In this document: positions 1 through 12,533 of the stretch, piece by piece
Numbering within the stretch: position 1 is the first letter of the stretch
How the letters are laid out: each line of letters starts with the position of its first letter
Assembly (NCBI GenBank): GCA_002224055.1
Contig: AZLU01000231.1
Span: 1 to 64,000, forward strand
Direction of reading: 5' to 3'
Length of the DNA stretch: 64,000 bases
Origin: Pezizomycotina sp. ARF18
Taxonomy: Eukaryota > Ascomycota
The notes under the pieces: model-generated
Databases searched by the model: none
What the model was told of the DNA's origin: nothing
The model's input: the letters and a program-made list of their open reading frames with translations, nothing else
Made by a program: the position numbers and the translations under genes

Positions 1-3000
1 TCGAATAAAAGTACTTGAACGATGACTGGAGCACTGTATTCCCTCCGAAAGAGAAGTACTATTCCGAAAATGAAGCTCAAGACCTCCTCTTGAATGATCT
101 ACGGGATGTCTTCCTACCAAAATTCTGCGCATCCCAGTTCAGAAAAAAGTTTTTTTTTTTTTTTTTTTTCTTATGGTTCGGTAGACTAGGTTTAGATCAC
201 AGATGCACGATGATGTTTTCTTTGTAATATATCGATGAAAAAGGTAAAGCTCGAAAGATAAGGATGGTCCCGAATTGAAATATATCCGATAAAAATTCAT
301 ATAATAATAATGATAAATAATAATACCCAAGCCAAAATGAGCACGATCAGCGACAATGTACTTTCCTTTTCTTTTTTTTCCCTCGCCCACATTCCTTCAA
401 CAAAAGGTCAATTAAGATCACGGACTCTGGGACTGTCATTGCTTGTCTCAGCCCTAACAGGACGCGATATCGCATCTATATTCCGTATTTTGAATTTTGA
501 ATATCAGAGACATGTATTTGCCAATCCTTTGAGGCAAGGTTCTCTTGTCCTGGGTTCCGTATTTTTGCCATCATCATATCATGATCATCATTTCGTTACT
601 GAAGCTTTTAACTCGGCAAATTAGAAAAGCTAGCAATCTTGCCTGAATCGCTCGCTCCCTTTTTTCCCCTACAAAATGGTAGGTACAGAAAAACCCGTTT
701 CTTCTACCTGCATCGTCATCTCATTGCAATTCTTTAGTATTTGTTCTCAAAGGGAAATGTTGGAATGTTTTTCATGCAGTGTTCACGTTCTCCATGCAAC
801 TCATAGTCACTTACCTTCATCGTGGACATTTTTGTTGTGCGTTGGCAGGTGTCGGCAAACCGGATACGCCTTGAAAAGTCTCAAAGTCTCAATTCCGCAC
901 CCATGAATCATTGAAAACTCCGGTTGGCAGGTAAACCATCCTCCTTGGTACCGGATTTCAAGGTCTACAAAAAGACACATGCAGTCGTTACGACCGACTG
1001 ATTGGGTGTCTTTCCTTCCCCAATAAAAAATATTGCTTTGATGTCGAAGCGGGTCAGCGTTGCATTTCCTCAATTAAATTTTTATTTTCCACAGCAGACA
1101 GTGTTGAAATTATTTTCCCTATACATACGAACGAAGAAAACTGCCGGCCCTTAGTTTAAAGGATACACTTTCCCATGAAACACTTGGTATGTTTGGGCCA
1201 TCTCTCGAGAAAAAAAAAAAATGGGTTTTTTGTTCTTTTTGCGCAGCTTGTTCGAAAAGCGATACTATCAGAACTTGGGGAAGCCTGACGGAAGAATAGG
1301 CAATTTAAAAAAAAATACTACTGCAAGGAATTTCCCCACAGTTTGTTTCTGCACTAGTAATGACAAGGAATGCAAAAAAAAAAAAAGTCTAGATGGAGAG
1401 AGATAAGAGGAGGCTACACAGACAATATACGAAGTATAACGCAGTATCGCGAGAAATAACAATATACTTGGGATATTTTTATATTACAAGAAAAGTTTAC
1501 TGACTCCCTTTACAAGAAACCAAGCCGCTCCATTCCTTCCGCCCCACTCTCGTGAAATGTCTCTCTACTTGGAGGTTTCTGTCTTTTCGCAAGAAAAAGA
1601 AAAGAGAAATAAAGAGGATTTAGCAATCTCTTTTTCTTATACCTGCACACCAAAAAAACTAAAAAACTCCAAAGACCTGCTAACTGAATGAACAAGTCCT
1701 CTCGAAGATTTATTTTTTGGTGCTATCGCGTGTCTGCAGGCTTCCAACAACCAGTCTCAATCGCAGTCGCTGGGTGGAAAACGGAAAAAGCAAAACCTAG
1801 ACAGGTGGAGCACCCTCTTTTCTATTTATTTTTCGTGGAAATCAGTAGAAACGATGAGAAATCTTGGGAAGGAATTGGGTCACATGGGTGATACTGATAT
1901 GTAGGGTCCGCAATTTTCTTATATCAAAAATAAAAATGGAGGGGACGATTCTGCTATTTTAACATTCCTCGACTGCAGGTTTCTTCTTTAGTTAGCCTGA
2001 CAGTGAAATTTTACTCGAAGGTTCGAAGCCGCCGTCGGGAAAGGGCGAACACACGCGAGCCCTTGGATGACACAGATATATCCAGAGCTTAGAGCCGCTT
2101 CCCTGAAATTAAGGCTTCTTTCTTATACGTCCAGTTTATAGACATGTTTTCCTGGCTCGCTTTCTGCTTAACTCAACCTTTATAGGCTTTGCTGCCGTTA
2201 TTCCGCGAGAAATTAATTCCATATAACAACACGCCAGTTTATATGATACTCCTATAACCAGGAACTAAAGCTTTGGTTTGCGATTCATGTAATCCTATAA
2301 CATAAAGCTTTCTCATTTCCCATTGGACGCAAATACGCAAATTTCCGAGGCTTCAGTTGACGGCGAAGCGGCTGACTTTTCAGGAAACTTGTTCTAATAT
2401 CTCACGAGAAGTCCTCTTCAATATCCCTTTAAGCAACACGGGAACCCCTCGGAAGTCGAAGTGGGATTTTCTACGGTTAAAGTCGTTATTTTATTCTTCC
2501 GCTAACGGCACTTTTTGGAGATATACCTTTTTTACTATCGACCTTCAGCATCACCCTTATATTTTGGCTTTCATGCACGGATGGAGAGCTCCCCTTTCTA
2601 CGAGAAAAGGTACCCTTTCATCTTAAAAGCGAGGGGCTAGTGGACTTGAGAAAAAAAAAAGAAAGAAAGAAGAAAGAAAAAACTCCAAATCAGCGTCTCC
2701 TCACTTTCTGAGGGGAAGTAGCGGGTCTCGTGCATCCTATCGTAAGGTTGTTACCTAAAAATGAGGGTAGAAAGTTCGAGGTGTGTAGATCTCAGTTATT
2801 GTGACGATCCCCCGACCAGCAACGTCATAACGAGACTTGGCGATAATGCAATGAATGCCCTGCATTGCTGGATTTCTTATTTTCCAACGTTTTCGCAGGG
2901 AAAATTTTTTCTATTTTTTTTCCCATCGGAAGAGATATCAGATGAAGCTGAACTGTCACAGCCTTTCCATTTCCTTTAACCAAATGACGATGTCCATGGT

Positions 3001-4638
3001 AGACGGATCTTTGATGTCGCATTTAACTAAAGTTGGCCTATTGCCGTCTCGTGCCGCAAAAAAAGAGATTTCTTCATGCCCAGATACAGGCATTGATCGT
3101 CGCTAATCTCAGAGGAAGTCGTCAAAGAGTGCGCCAATATTGACCCAAAAGTGGCTTGGGAAAAAGCGTTGCTTCGGGGGTCAAGCCGCCCTGCGAAACC
3201 GAAGGGGCTCCTCCGGACTTGCAGAGTATATATTTATTATTTTCTTATTTTTCGCTTCACTCTCTATTATTATCGTCTGAAGATCTGAAACGACAGCCCT
3301 ACTACTATATAATTTATACTAATATTATTATTCCTCTTCGGACTGCTATTGGACGTCCGAACCGGAACCAATTGCTATACAAATCTTGCTTTTGCGCCGA
3401 GAGAAAGCAATAGCAGTATAATCTGGGCAGCTCGTCACCTTCAGCATTTGCAGATACAAAAGCAACAAACCCGAAAAAAAATCAGGGATTGTCTTTTCTT
3501 CTTTTTTTTTAATCTCATGACTTCTCGTTTTCCGTTGCATATCTGATTTCTTCGATCATCTAGCTTCCAGTATCGTAAAGGAAGGAAGAATGTTTCGAAG
3601 ATATTCATTCTCGAGCGCAAACTACGACATGATTTGACTAAATGATATCGGAGGCATTCCCCCACCTTCTTATACAAGCGCATGTCTAATTCAAGCCTTG
3701 ACAAGAGCCTATTTAGCGATATCATTTCAACCCGTCTTAGTCGCAAATCTGCGACCGTAAAGAGAATGTTACGAGACGAGGTTCAAACTTAGACCCTGAG
3801 GGGTCCACAGAATTGAACCCCTCTCTTGACCGGCCAGTCGGGTCGCTTTAATTCGACTCAGAGAGTGATATATTGTTTTAGTGTCCTCTTCCCCCTCCTT
3901 TAGTCTGATTGAAATATTCTTTGAATATATATACTTTTTTTCTTCCTTTTCTTTTTCCTTTTTTTCTTTCTTTTAGCCTTTATTGATATTGATGTGCATG
4001 CTATCAACTTATCGTCCTTCCCGTTTCTCCTCACGAACCGAACGAATTAGAGGACTCTCAGAAGGTCCACAATCCGAGAAAACCGTATGAACCCGACCGA
4101 AACTTTCGAGCTTGCGCTCGCACAGTCGTAATATTTTTCCGGCATATTTGACCATACTCTATCCTTACCTACCAGAAACCTAAATATCTGACAGAGATGG
4201 CTTAATAGAAGGCAGCTATAGCTTATATCCATGAGTTTGGCTTAACTTTTCGTAATCCTTTATCCTTGGATGGTCCGGAGACCCGTCTCCAGACTACGAC
4301 TCGACTCTCCCTTCCCCTTCTTTTTTTTTTTTTTTTTTTTTTTCAACTTACCTCTCGCTTCAACCGCTGCGCAGTCTTCGCGAAGTTGAACAAAACCCCC
4401 CAATTCCCAAATCTGCATTTTGGCTTGCACTGCAGGACGCTAACGCAATGCGCAAAGTTGTGCAGTGCGCAATACGCAGCGCATTTGCAGCGATGTCGGT
4501 AGTCTGAAAGGAAAAAACTAGTCTACCAACTGCGAACGCGGAGTCGAGACATCCTCGTCGATTTTATTTAAATCCTCCGCGCTGGACAGGGTTTAAGTGA
4601 GTATGGGTTATATTTTATTTATTTGAACGTTCATTTGC

Positions 4639-4687
<49 letters not shown>

Positions 4688-4700
4688 GCTCCTTTCATGG
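1..4700. other. Gene-poor left flank with homopolymer tracts
   Basis: I see no supportable gene here. Only short open frames occur, none with a recognisable domain, and several are created by poly-T or poly-A runs. Visible landmarks are a T20 run at 150-169, a T23 run at 4321-4343, a patch at about 4420-4495 rich in imperfect GCAATGCGC/GCAATACGC units, and a T30-A17 junction at 4641-4687. Decayed coding or transposon sequence cannot be excluded by eye. Confidence 0.5.
4641..4687. repeat. T30-A17 homopolymer junction
   Basis: Thirty T residues (4641-4670) are followed directly by seventeen A residues (4671-4687), so the A run could fold back on the T run. A shorter relative (T8-A17, flanked by atcc/ggat) lies at 63,214-63,246. 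It may be real simple sequence or a junction or hairpin artefact of the assembly. Confidence 0.9.
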
Positions 4701-7700
4701 AATTGACCCTAATGGTTACCTTGGACATGTCAGAACCTGCCGGGCCCCCATGATCGTGAGGCGGCCAATGGCCTTTGAAGCCCGATGCTTTTAACATGCG
4801 CACGACACTCCGAACCAATTGAAATGTAAGCTGGTGATGCGCTCAGCTATAGTTCACTTTTTACTTCCTTCGCTACAGGCAGTATGCAAGATACCGAAAT
4901 GGTGATAGTGCATGCGCTTCGGATCTAGGAAGCCTGAGAACAATCCGATAATCAATACTACTGTCTCTGCCCTTCATGATCATGCGTCAACTTAAGCGCT
5001 CTTTACTATACTTCCCCCTGCTAGTGCTAGGTCTTTAGCTTGTGTTCCATATCTGTCTGCTATAGATGCTGGACTAGTGCTCGTTCCCTCTCTTTCCTCT
5101 AATCGATAGCTTATTTCCTTTCAGATCAAGTCAACATTTGTGTTCGTATGTTAATACCCAGCTTCATGAAAGGCGATTGAGAATGCTCTGATCGTAATTT
5201 TCCAGCATGTGTTTCGCTCACACGATGTGAATCTTGGTTTTGATCGTATCCAGCTGTAATTTACACTCTCCTTTTGTGATAATATTTATCGGAGATTGAG
5301 AGCTTTTTATTCCTGTCTAGCGCTGGCTAGCTACGAATGCAGATAGAGCTTACCTTATGATTAGGTATAATCAAATATTGTTCATATAGGGTCGATGAAG
5401 CTTGTATATACGTTTCCTCTAAATATCTCGGATTACTTTAATGCTTAATTACATGATCTCTCCACGCAAAGCTTAGCTTCACGTCGGGAGGATAGGATAT
5501 CGAAACATTAAAATTTGCTTTATACATTTATAACACATTATAATACTATTTTAACCCCTTTGTTATGTTTTTAGTTCTTCTGGCTTTCGAAATTCCAGTC
5601 AGATATAGGCCTTCTTTTACAGTCCCAATGATTTCAACTACGATCCTCAAAGCTAATTATATTTTGATATTGTGATAGTATTAGTTTTTGCCTGCGCACG
5701 CTCTCTATCCATTTGAAATAATATACAATTCTAGCTGTACACATGGCAAATTAAGGACTAGGCTTTGCATAATACTAAGTCAATCTTCCAATAAATAAAA
5801 GCAGAGACATACGCATGCTATGGCAGAAATGACACGTTAAGAACCCTCAAGTTAAATGAATAACCGTTATACTATAACGAAAGAAATGAGAACATTTACT
5901 AGCAAGCATGAAAACGGACAAGATCGAACTAGATATCAGGTTCGCATAAATCATTATATGAATAAATAGCACTTTCAATTAAGAAGAATGTACTATCTGG
6001 AAGCCCTTATTAAGCTGTTTACTGTTCATTCTAGCTATGCAGTTAGAACCTAAATAATCAACACCTGCATAAGCCTATATATTTTTAATATATATATAAA
6101 AGCAGTGGTAGTAGTAGATAGCTACAGCTAATAATAAACAAGGCCTTTACGCTCAAGTCGTGACTATAGTTGATATAGTCTATCGTAGAGGCATTCAGGG
6201 ATAAGGTTTGATATACTCGAGTAGCTGTGCGCTATTATACTTATAATACAAAAATTTAAATATTATATTATATTTCTTTCCTGAGTTATTTAGTGTTAAG
6301 GCTTTAAAGGATCCAGGACTGGTATTGAGGGCAATGGTATGTTGCTTAGTAAGGAGTCAGAGGGGTTGAAATAGTGATTAAATAGTAATAAGGACGCGAA
6401 AACCTTTCAGTGACTCGGAATCCGTCCTTATCATTTGTTCTTTACGTAGAAACTTATATTTAAAAACCCTACATGCTCACATATAAATCTCTATATAACT
6501 AATAATAGGGCGAAATATACAGCTGTGGTACGCAGACACGAATAAGACCAATAAATTCGTACCACCCTGCCCGAATATAGAATAAATTAGGGATGACCGT
6601 ATTTTGTTTACACCGAACAGAAATGCGAGAATGTGAAGATCAACATATTAGCATTTCTAGTTTTTAATCACAGTTGCGGATTCCTTTTTAATACCTAAAC
6701 TAATTTATATATTATACGGGGCGGAGATACTACTTGTCTTATTTACTGTAAAACTAGAAGGATTGGGCTAGATTTATTTCACAGTGGATAGAATATATAT
6801 ACATATATATATATATTTAAAGCTAAGTATTATTATTTTTTATTTAATGACAATATATTGATATCTGGTATGTGCCGTACGTTTATACTTATTTTTAAAA
6901 ATATTTAGACAATACTACCTTTGTAAGAGAGTGCTAGACACTATGAGGACTATCATAAATAGATATAATGACCACCGAGTATCACTAACAATGTAATCAG
7001 ACGCTGTTTAAAGTGGATCCCGACTGATGTTATTTGGAAGGTCTTACTTACACACCACAATAAGAACCCTTATTAAAGGATAAAGGAAGTTCGGTGCAGA
7101 AGGTTAGTACCTTATTCCGTATTGTAGTTTCTGGCGGCCAGACCTTCTGGTGCCGTGGGTCCCGAGATAGACTCAGTTATATTAATTACCTATTATTCCC
7201 TCCAAGACAGGGTTGAACATTATGAATAGTTTATAGAAAGATTAATTGGTCAAGAAATATTCTGAGCTTGAATATAAATCCAAGAAATCCTTCGACTGGT
7301 AATGATGATATCCATATCAAGACCAGCTAGGATCACATAGTTTGACTATAATGTTCAAATAATAATCGGGGAATAATTACTACTGCCCTCCCTAAGTCCT
7401 ATACCTAGAATATTTGTTACAACCGAAGACTCACTATGGCTGCTTCGAAAAAACATCCTAGGTTTGATGTATTACCGGCGCGTATCTAAAATCTACTCCT
7501 TGCGTATAAATATACCTCGTGTAGTTGACAACATGTACGTATATTACTAGAAGCGATACCAAAAACCTGTTTTTGATATCAACGCGCAGCTTCCCTGCTT
7601 GTGGAAAATATGGAATAAAACCTGTTTCATAAAAAAACAATATAGAAAATGCTGTGATAAGAATAAGTTTTTAATGTGAACTCGGGGAATAATTGCTTAA

Positions 7701-9200
7701 CACTTTTGATTACTTACCGGCATGGGTATATTGGTGATACCTGCATAGTCATCGTTGCAATTAGCCATATGTCAAACTCTGATAGATCAGACGCTACGAA
7801 AGTCAATCAACCTTGTACAAGGCATCGTATCAATCAGAATATGCAAGTAATCCGTACGCTTCTCGCAAGGCTCGATGACCAGTGTCACCAATTTAAAAGG
7901 TTTTTGTGTCACCTTCTCGTTCGTGGGTTTTTAATTCTTTTTTTTTTTTTTTTTTTTCAACTCCCCATCCGCCAATCATATGAATCTGTTATACGTCCAG
8001 GAACGAAAACTGAAATATATAATACAATACCGGATCGTTTCGATCAGGGCTAGTTTCAATATAAATACCCTCAATCAACTCCGTTAGCTTGAGTATACTT
8101 CGGTCCATCTCGTACTATTTTGCTTTGGAAGAATACAATTGTCGAGTATTATACTTTTTCAAATCAAAATGTCAGCCAATGCATCATATAGCTCCAAAGT
8201 CGCACCGAAAGGATTCAACCATTATTTATGAACACACAAATCTGAAAGGCGAATACTAGTCCGTTATGCCCAACATTATCGTACCATTATTTAAGGCATG
8301 GGAGAAAAATAAGGAGATTAAAAGGGTTTGCCTTAAGCCTAAGGTAACTAAGTCTGAAGACTCCCCAGGCTAGCTCATTTTTTCCTAATATTATTTCATT
8401 CTCAAGATATATTTGCCTAAAATAGGGCTCTAGCTCGTCCACGGTTTGTCGATCATGTTAGTAATAATATTTATGCTAGTTTTTACGGTAAAATGCCTCA
8501 CTTTGTTGTAACTCTTTTTGTTTGTAGATAGAGTATATAACATTGGAAGGTTGAGATTTGGATTTGGTTGTAGAGGATATACAAATATACTAGTAGTTCT
8601 GGTGATAAAATAATGCGGATGATATATGTTCAGTGCAGTATATAATATACTTCTAGAAACTGGCAGGGTACCAGGGGATATTATCTTACGTATAACACTG
8701 ATATTCGGCCACCCGTGAGAGGAACGGTCCCAAAGAATCTTATATCCCTAATGAAGTGAAGCATATATATAAAAAGAAGTTTCTATGGAATTTCCCGCTG
8801 TTGGTCTTGGAATCTGAGAACGAAGTCTCAATGATATCTTGAAGCTATATACAATAACTGAGCTTATGAAGTTCGTAGTTCTGAAGAGTATTAAACAGAA
8901 GTTGGTGGAATGTCTAGATAGACGAACCCGTTATCCGTACCTATCTCGGGTATTCAATATGGGGGTAGATATATGACGATACTAGAAACTGATCACTATT
9001 TTTTCAGGTATCGAAAATGTCTTAACTAGTATATAAGTGTATATAAATATAAAATGGCTAATGGATGATTAGACCTTATGCGGTTCCTATGAAATAACAT
9101 TCAGGTAGCTATCCTAGTATTTACAATATTCAAGAGGTCGAAGTCTACCGTTCCGCTCACATGTGCAATATGCACGTCACTATATTTGGCCGAAGTTCGT
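4700..9200. other. AT-rich gene-free block
   Basis: By eye this block is much richer in A and T, and in TpA steps, than the gene-bearing part of the window. It holds many short TATA runs and stop codons in all frames, and I could not assign any gene, tRNA or rRNA to it. In filamentous ascomycetes such blocks are commonly old repeats degraded by repeat-induced point mutation, or centromere-like or subtelomere-like AT isochores. That reading is inference; no element ends or domains were recognised. A 9-bp inverted repeat lies at 6388-6396 and 6423-6431, and a T20 run at 7938-7957. Confidence 0.6.
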
Positions 9201-10572
9201 ATAAAAAGTTTTCATAATCCGATAAAATCAACCAATCAGTGGAAAGTACATAGGCACCAAAGGAAAAAATTTTTTTTTGGAAATAATACGCCGTTAGGAA
9301 ACGGAGAGAGGGGGTTTCCGTCGCAATATGGAGCGTTATCGTTTGAGAGGAGCCTTGCGAGGCTGTCTATCTATAGCTTGCTTAGCAAGCACGATTAAAA
9401 AAGGAGAGAAGAAACGAAGGAAAATCTTCTATAGTATATATCACGTTCGAAGGTTTCGTAATCGAGAAGATACAAATATAGGTCGTGGAATATAAAATAC
9501 TTGGGTTTGAGTTGAAAAGGTGTATATTAGGGATACATATAATATAAAAACGACATTTTTTCATGAGAACGAAAGGATGTGTGAGCTTGTAGCTAGCAGC
9601 AAAAAAAGCACAAGGCTAGAGAAAAAATTTGATAATAAGCTAGAGAGTACACCAAAAAATGTTTCCCGCAACTGTCACTTAAGGACCAGGACGGAGATCA
9701 GCAAAGATTATAGAGCACATAAAACGGAAGCCATATCATAAAAATATTTTGGAAATCATATTAATCAGGAGAGGCTTGTGAAACAAGACGGAAAACGTAG
9801 AGGGAGAGTAGAAACTCGGACAAGTTTGACCAAAAAAAAGAAAAAAACATAAATATGTTAGTATATATATATATATATATATGAATTAACATAAAGCCAT
9901 TCCGGTTATATCTGTATTTACTGGACTTTTTTTTTTTTTTTTTTGTATAATCGGTTTTATAGATTGATTAGTATAGGATGAGAAAGAAAGCACAGATTAG
10001 ACGTTCTTTTTTTCTTTTGGGGGGCCCTCTGCAAAAGATTAGGCTATAGATTCGCTAGAGGACCCTGGAGGAAGAAAAAGAAAAAGACGGTAGACAGTAA
10101 TTATAACAACGTAGCCCAGGAAACAACCCAACACCTGAAAGATTTGAGAGATAATATAAAGAGGGGGAACGAGGGAAAGTATGACATATTAATAATCTCT
10201 AGTAAGACGTAAGCGCGATAAGAACAGGCGAGGTTCGATTTTGGACGCGCAATTGTCGTGACGAGAGGGACGAGGAGGTAGAAAGGGTGTAAGAAAGAAG
10301 CGAGTACCCTCTTGTCGCCCAGCACCTGTGACGTAAACGAACAATTGCCGGAGATGATAAAGGGAAGGTTTTTGATCAAGAGGAAGGGAAAATGCTATGT
10401 GAAAGAAGAAAGGGTGGGTGGAATATGATAAAGGAAGAAGAGTAAAACACTTGTTTAGAAGAGTTACAGGAAAAAAGATATATTAAGCATATCGGGAATA
10501 GAAGGACAAAGAAAGATGAGAGGACAGAAAAACGATGACATTTCGAAGCTTAAAACAAATCATAGTCCAAGT
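9200..10572. other. Intergenic, purine-rich, no gene seen
   Basis: No supported gene. Contains a 15-bp palindrome-like hairpin at 9376-9390 (gcttgct/agcaagc arms), a (TA)n run near 9859-9882, a poly-T run near 9928-9944, and long purine-rich stretches downstream of the G-gamma gene (which is on the minus strand and ends at 10,573). Confidence 0.5.
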
Positions 10573-11235
10573 TCACATAATAACACAGCAGCCTCCCGAC
10601 TGTTGTGGAGCATATGGGTCCTCCGCTTATCGACCTGATATTTTCAAAAAGGAGGCGTTGTTAGTAAAGAACCTGTGAGCTTTTGTGTAACTTAATGTAA
10701 GAAAAGGAAGGGAACCGTTTCAGTTTTCTCTCAGGTGAAATGAAGACTAAATGTGTTTGTAAAAACAACAAGAGAGATTCCGTACAGGAGGAAATATAGA
10801 GGAGAGATGAAAAGCAATATAGGGACATCTGGTTGAAAATGTCCACATAGAGGTCGCGATATTATAATGGGAAGAAAGCAAAATGAATGCTAGGCAAAAT
10901 GAAAATTAAATACATACCGGACCCCAGGTGGCTGGAACCATGAAATCTTTCGTCGTCCGGGTATAATTTATCATTCTATAAAATGGAATTTGCGGTCAGT
11001 AAAAAAAAAAAAAGTATAGACGTGGAGGCACCGGAAGCGAAAATCTTTATATTGTATAGAAAAAAGAAATTTGAACACTTACGACGAACAAGCCTCCGAA
11101 CCTTCACTCGTGGTCTTTCTAAATCTTCCCGAAGCCTTGTGTTCAGTTCCGTCAGGCGCCTGAGCTTCAGCTCCTGCATGTTCCTCTCCTCTCGCGACCG
11201 GCCTCACGGGCTGCGCCAGCAGAATGTACCGCCAT
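10573..11235 (-). CDS. GNG1: Heterotrimeric G-protein gamma subunit
   Basis: Predicted gamma subunit that pairs with G-beta and anchors the dimer at the plasma membrane for pheromone and nutrient signalling. Three exons can be read on the minus strand. Exon 1 (11,083-11,235) starts MAVHSAGAAREAGRE and leads into MQELKLRRLTELNTRLREDL, the gamma coiled-coil. Exon 2 (10,918-10,975) carries MINYTRTTKDFMVPATWGP, the conserved DFMVP motif. Exon 3 (10,573-10,634) encodes VDKREDPYAPQQSGGCCVIM and a stop. The end CCVIM is a CAAX prenylation box with an extra cysteine for palmitoylation, as in fungal G-gamma. Introns have gtaagt and gtatgt donors and ag acceptors. Single-base indels are needed in exon 1 (about 11,185 and before SEAC) and exon 3 (one G in CGGGAGG). 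The assembled length of about 90 residues fits the family. It stands alone in a gene-poor region. Confidence 0.93.
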
Positions 11236-12501
11236 TTCGTGATACGTTAAAAAAATAAGTTGGTCGTATAAAATGTCTCTTTCGAGTTGACAAGAGTCGA
11301 GGTCGAGTACACGAGGCACGCGATGAAAGGGGGGGGGAGGAGCGATGGATGGAGGTGATGATCGTGGAAGGGAAGATTCGCGTTCGGTGTTGGTTTCGCA
11401 GCGTGTGGGGGGAGGTGAAATTGGGGAAGCCGAAAGGAACCTCGGGATCTGCTCTTTTCCCTTATACCCTTACTACTTTCGAGTCCTCAGCGTCCAAAAT
11501 ATTCTCTTCCAGACGAATAAAAACCTAGTAGAAAACCTGTCGATACGTTCCTGAACGTTTAGAAGATGAACCGACGATGGAGAGGATGAGAGGGAGATGG
11601 AAGGAGAGAAGAGAAAAGAAAAAGAAGAAAGAATAGACTGTTGAAGGCGCGATGGAGGGAAATATTGGCCGGGAAAGGAAGATGGGGAAGAAAAGGAAAA
11701 AAAAATAAAGAAAGAGAGGAAAGGGAGGGAAAAGACTTTGGTTGGATATTGGTCAAGTTTTATTGTTATTGTTATTTAAAAAATTTTTTGGGGGGGGGTT
11801 TAGGGGGAAGAAAAAGGAAAAAAAAAAAAAAAAATAGAGGAGAGAAAGAAAAAAAAAAAAAAAAAAGAAATTAAAATAAATAAAAAATAAAATTGGGCAA
11901 GAAGGGGGTGGAAAGTCAAAAAAAAAAAAAAAATTTAAATTTATTATATTACACACGCTACTCTCCAGAGTCTCCACTGAACAGAGCAAATTTGTATTGG
12001 ATACTTTGGCGATAGGCCCGGTTCGACTCGCAAGGGAGAGAGACAAAGGAGGAAAGAGGAGGCTGATTTCACTCTCTTTTCAAGGTTTTTAATTAAGAGA
12101 CTTATTTTATTTATCGTTATCGCTGCAAATTTTTCGAATTTTCCACTGAGCAGAAAAGTAGGGGGAAGGAAGCACATTTACAGCAGAGGGAGACAACACC
12201 TTCACGCGCAGCAACTACTTATTAAACAATCAACACAAGGATGTCTACACGGCAGATTCCCTGGTAGATATATATAAGAGGTATATGAACAAAATGATTG
12301 TTTGCTACTTAGCTCTGCTTTGGATACTCGCGATCTTGAAAATCGCTCGTCAAATGGCTGCGCTGAGATGGAATACGATCGACTTGTTTATCTCTACTCT
12401 CTCTCTGTAAGAGCAGTATGTCCGTATTTCCCTCTCCTTGGATTACAATTTACAAATACCTGAGCAATGCTTCGTTCTGTTCCTGGCCTGGTCCTCTCTG
12501 T

Positions 12502-12533
<32 letters not shown>

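Noticed and set aside
15-227. Open frame at the left edge (NDDWSTVFPPKEKYYSENEA)
   Set aside because: No ATG start, preceded by a stop, and the tail is made by a poly-T run. The first 45 codons could be an exon of a gene but nothing supports it.
3785-3870. Possible tRNA T-arm (ggggttcaattc on the minus strand)
   Set aside because: No acceptor, D-arm or anticodon arm with correct spacing could be found.
7676-8053. Open frame of 125 codons in the AT-rich block
   Set aside because: No recognisable domain, includes a translated poly-T run, and lies in a region with no other coding signal.
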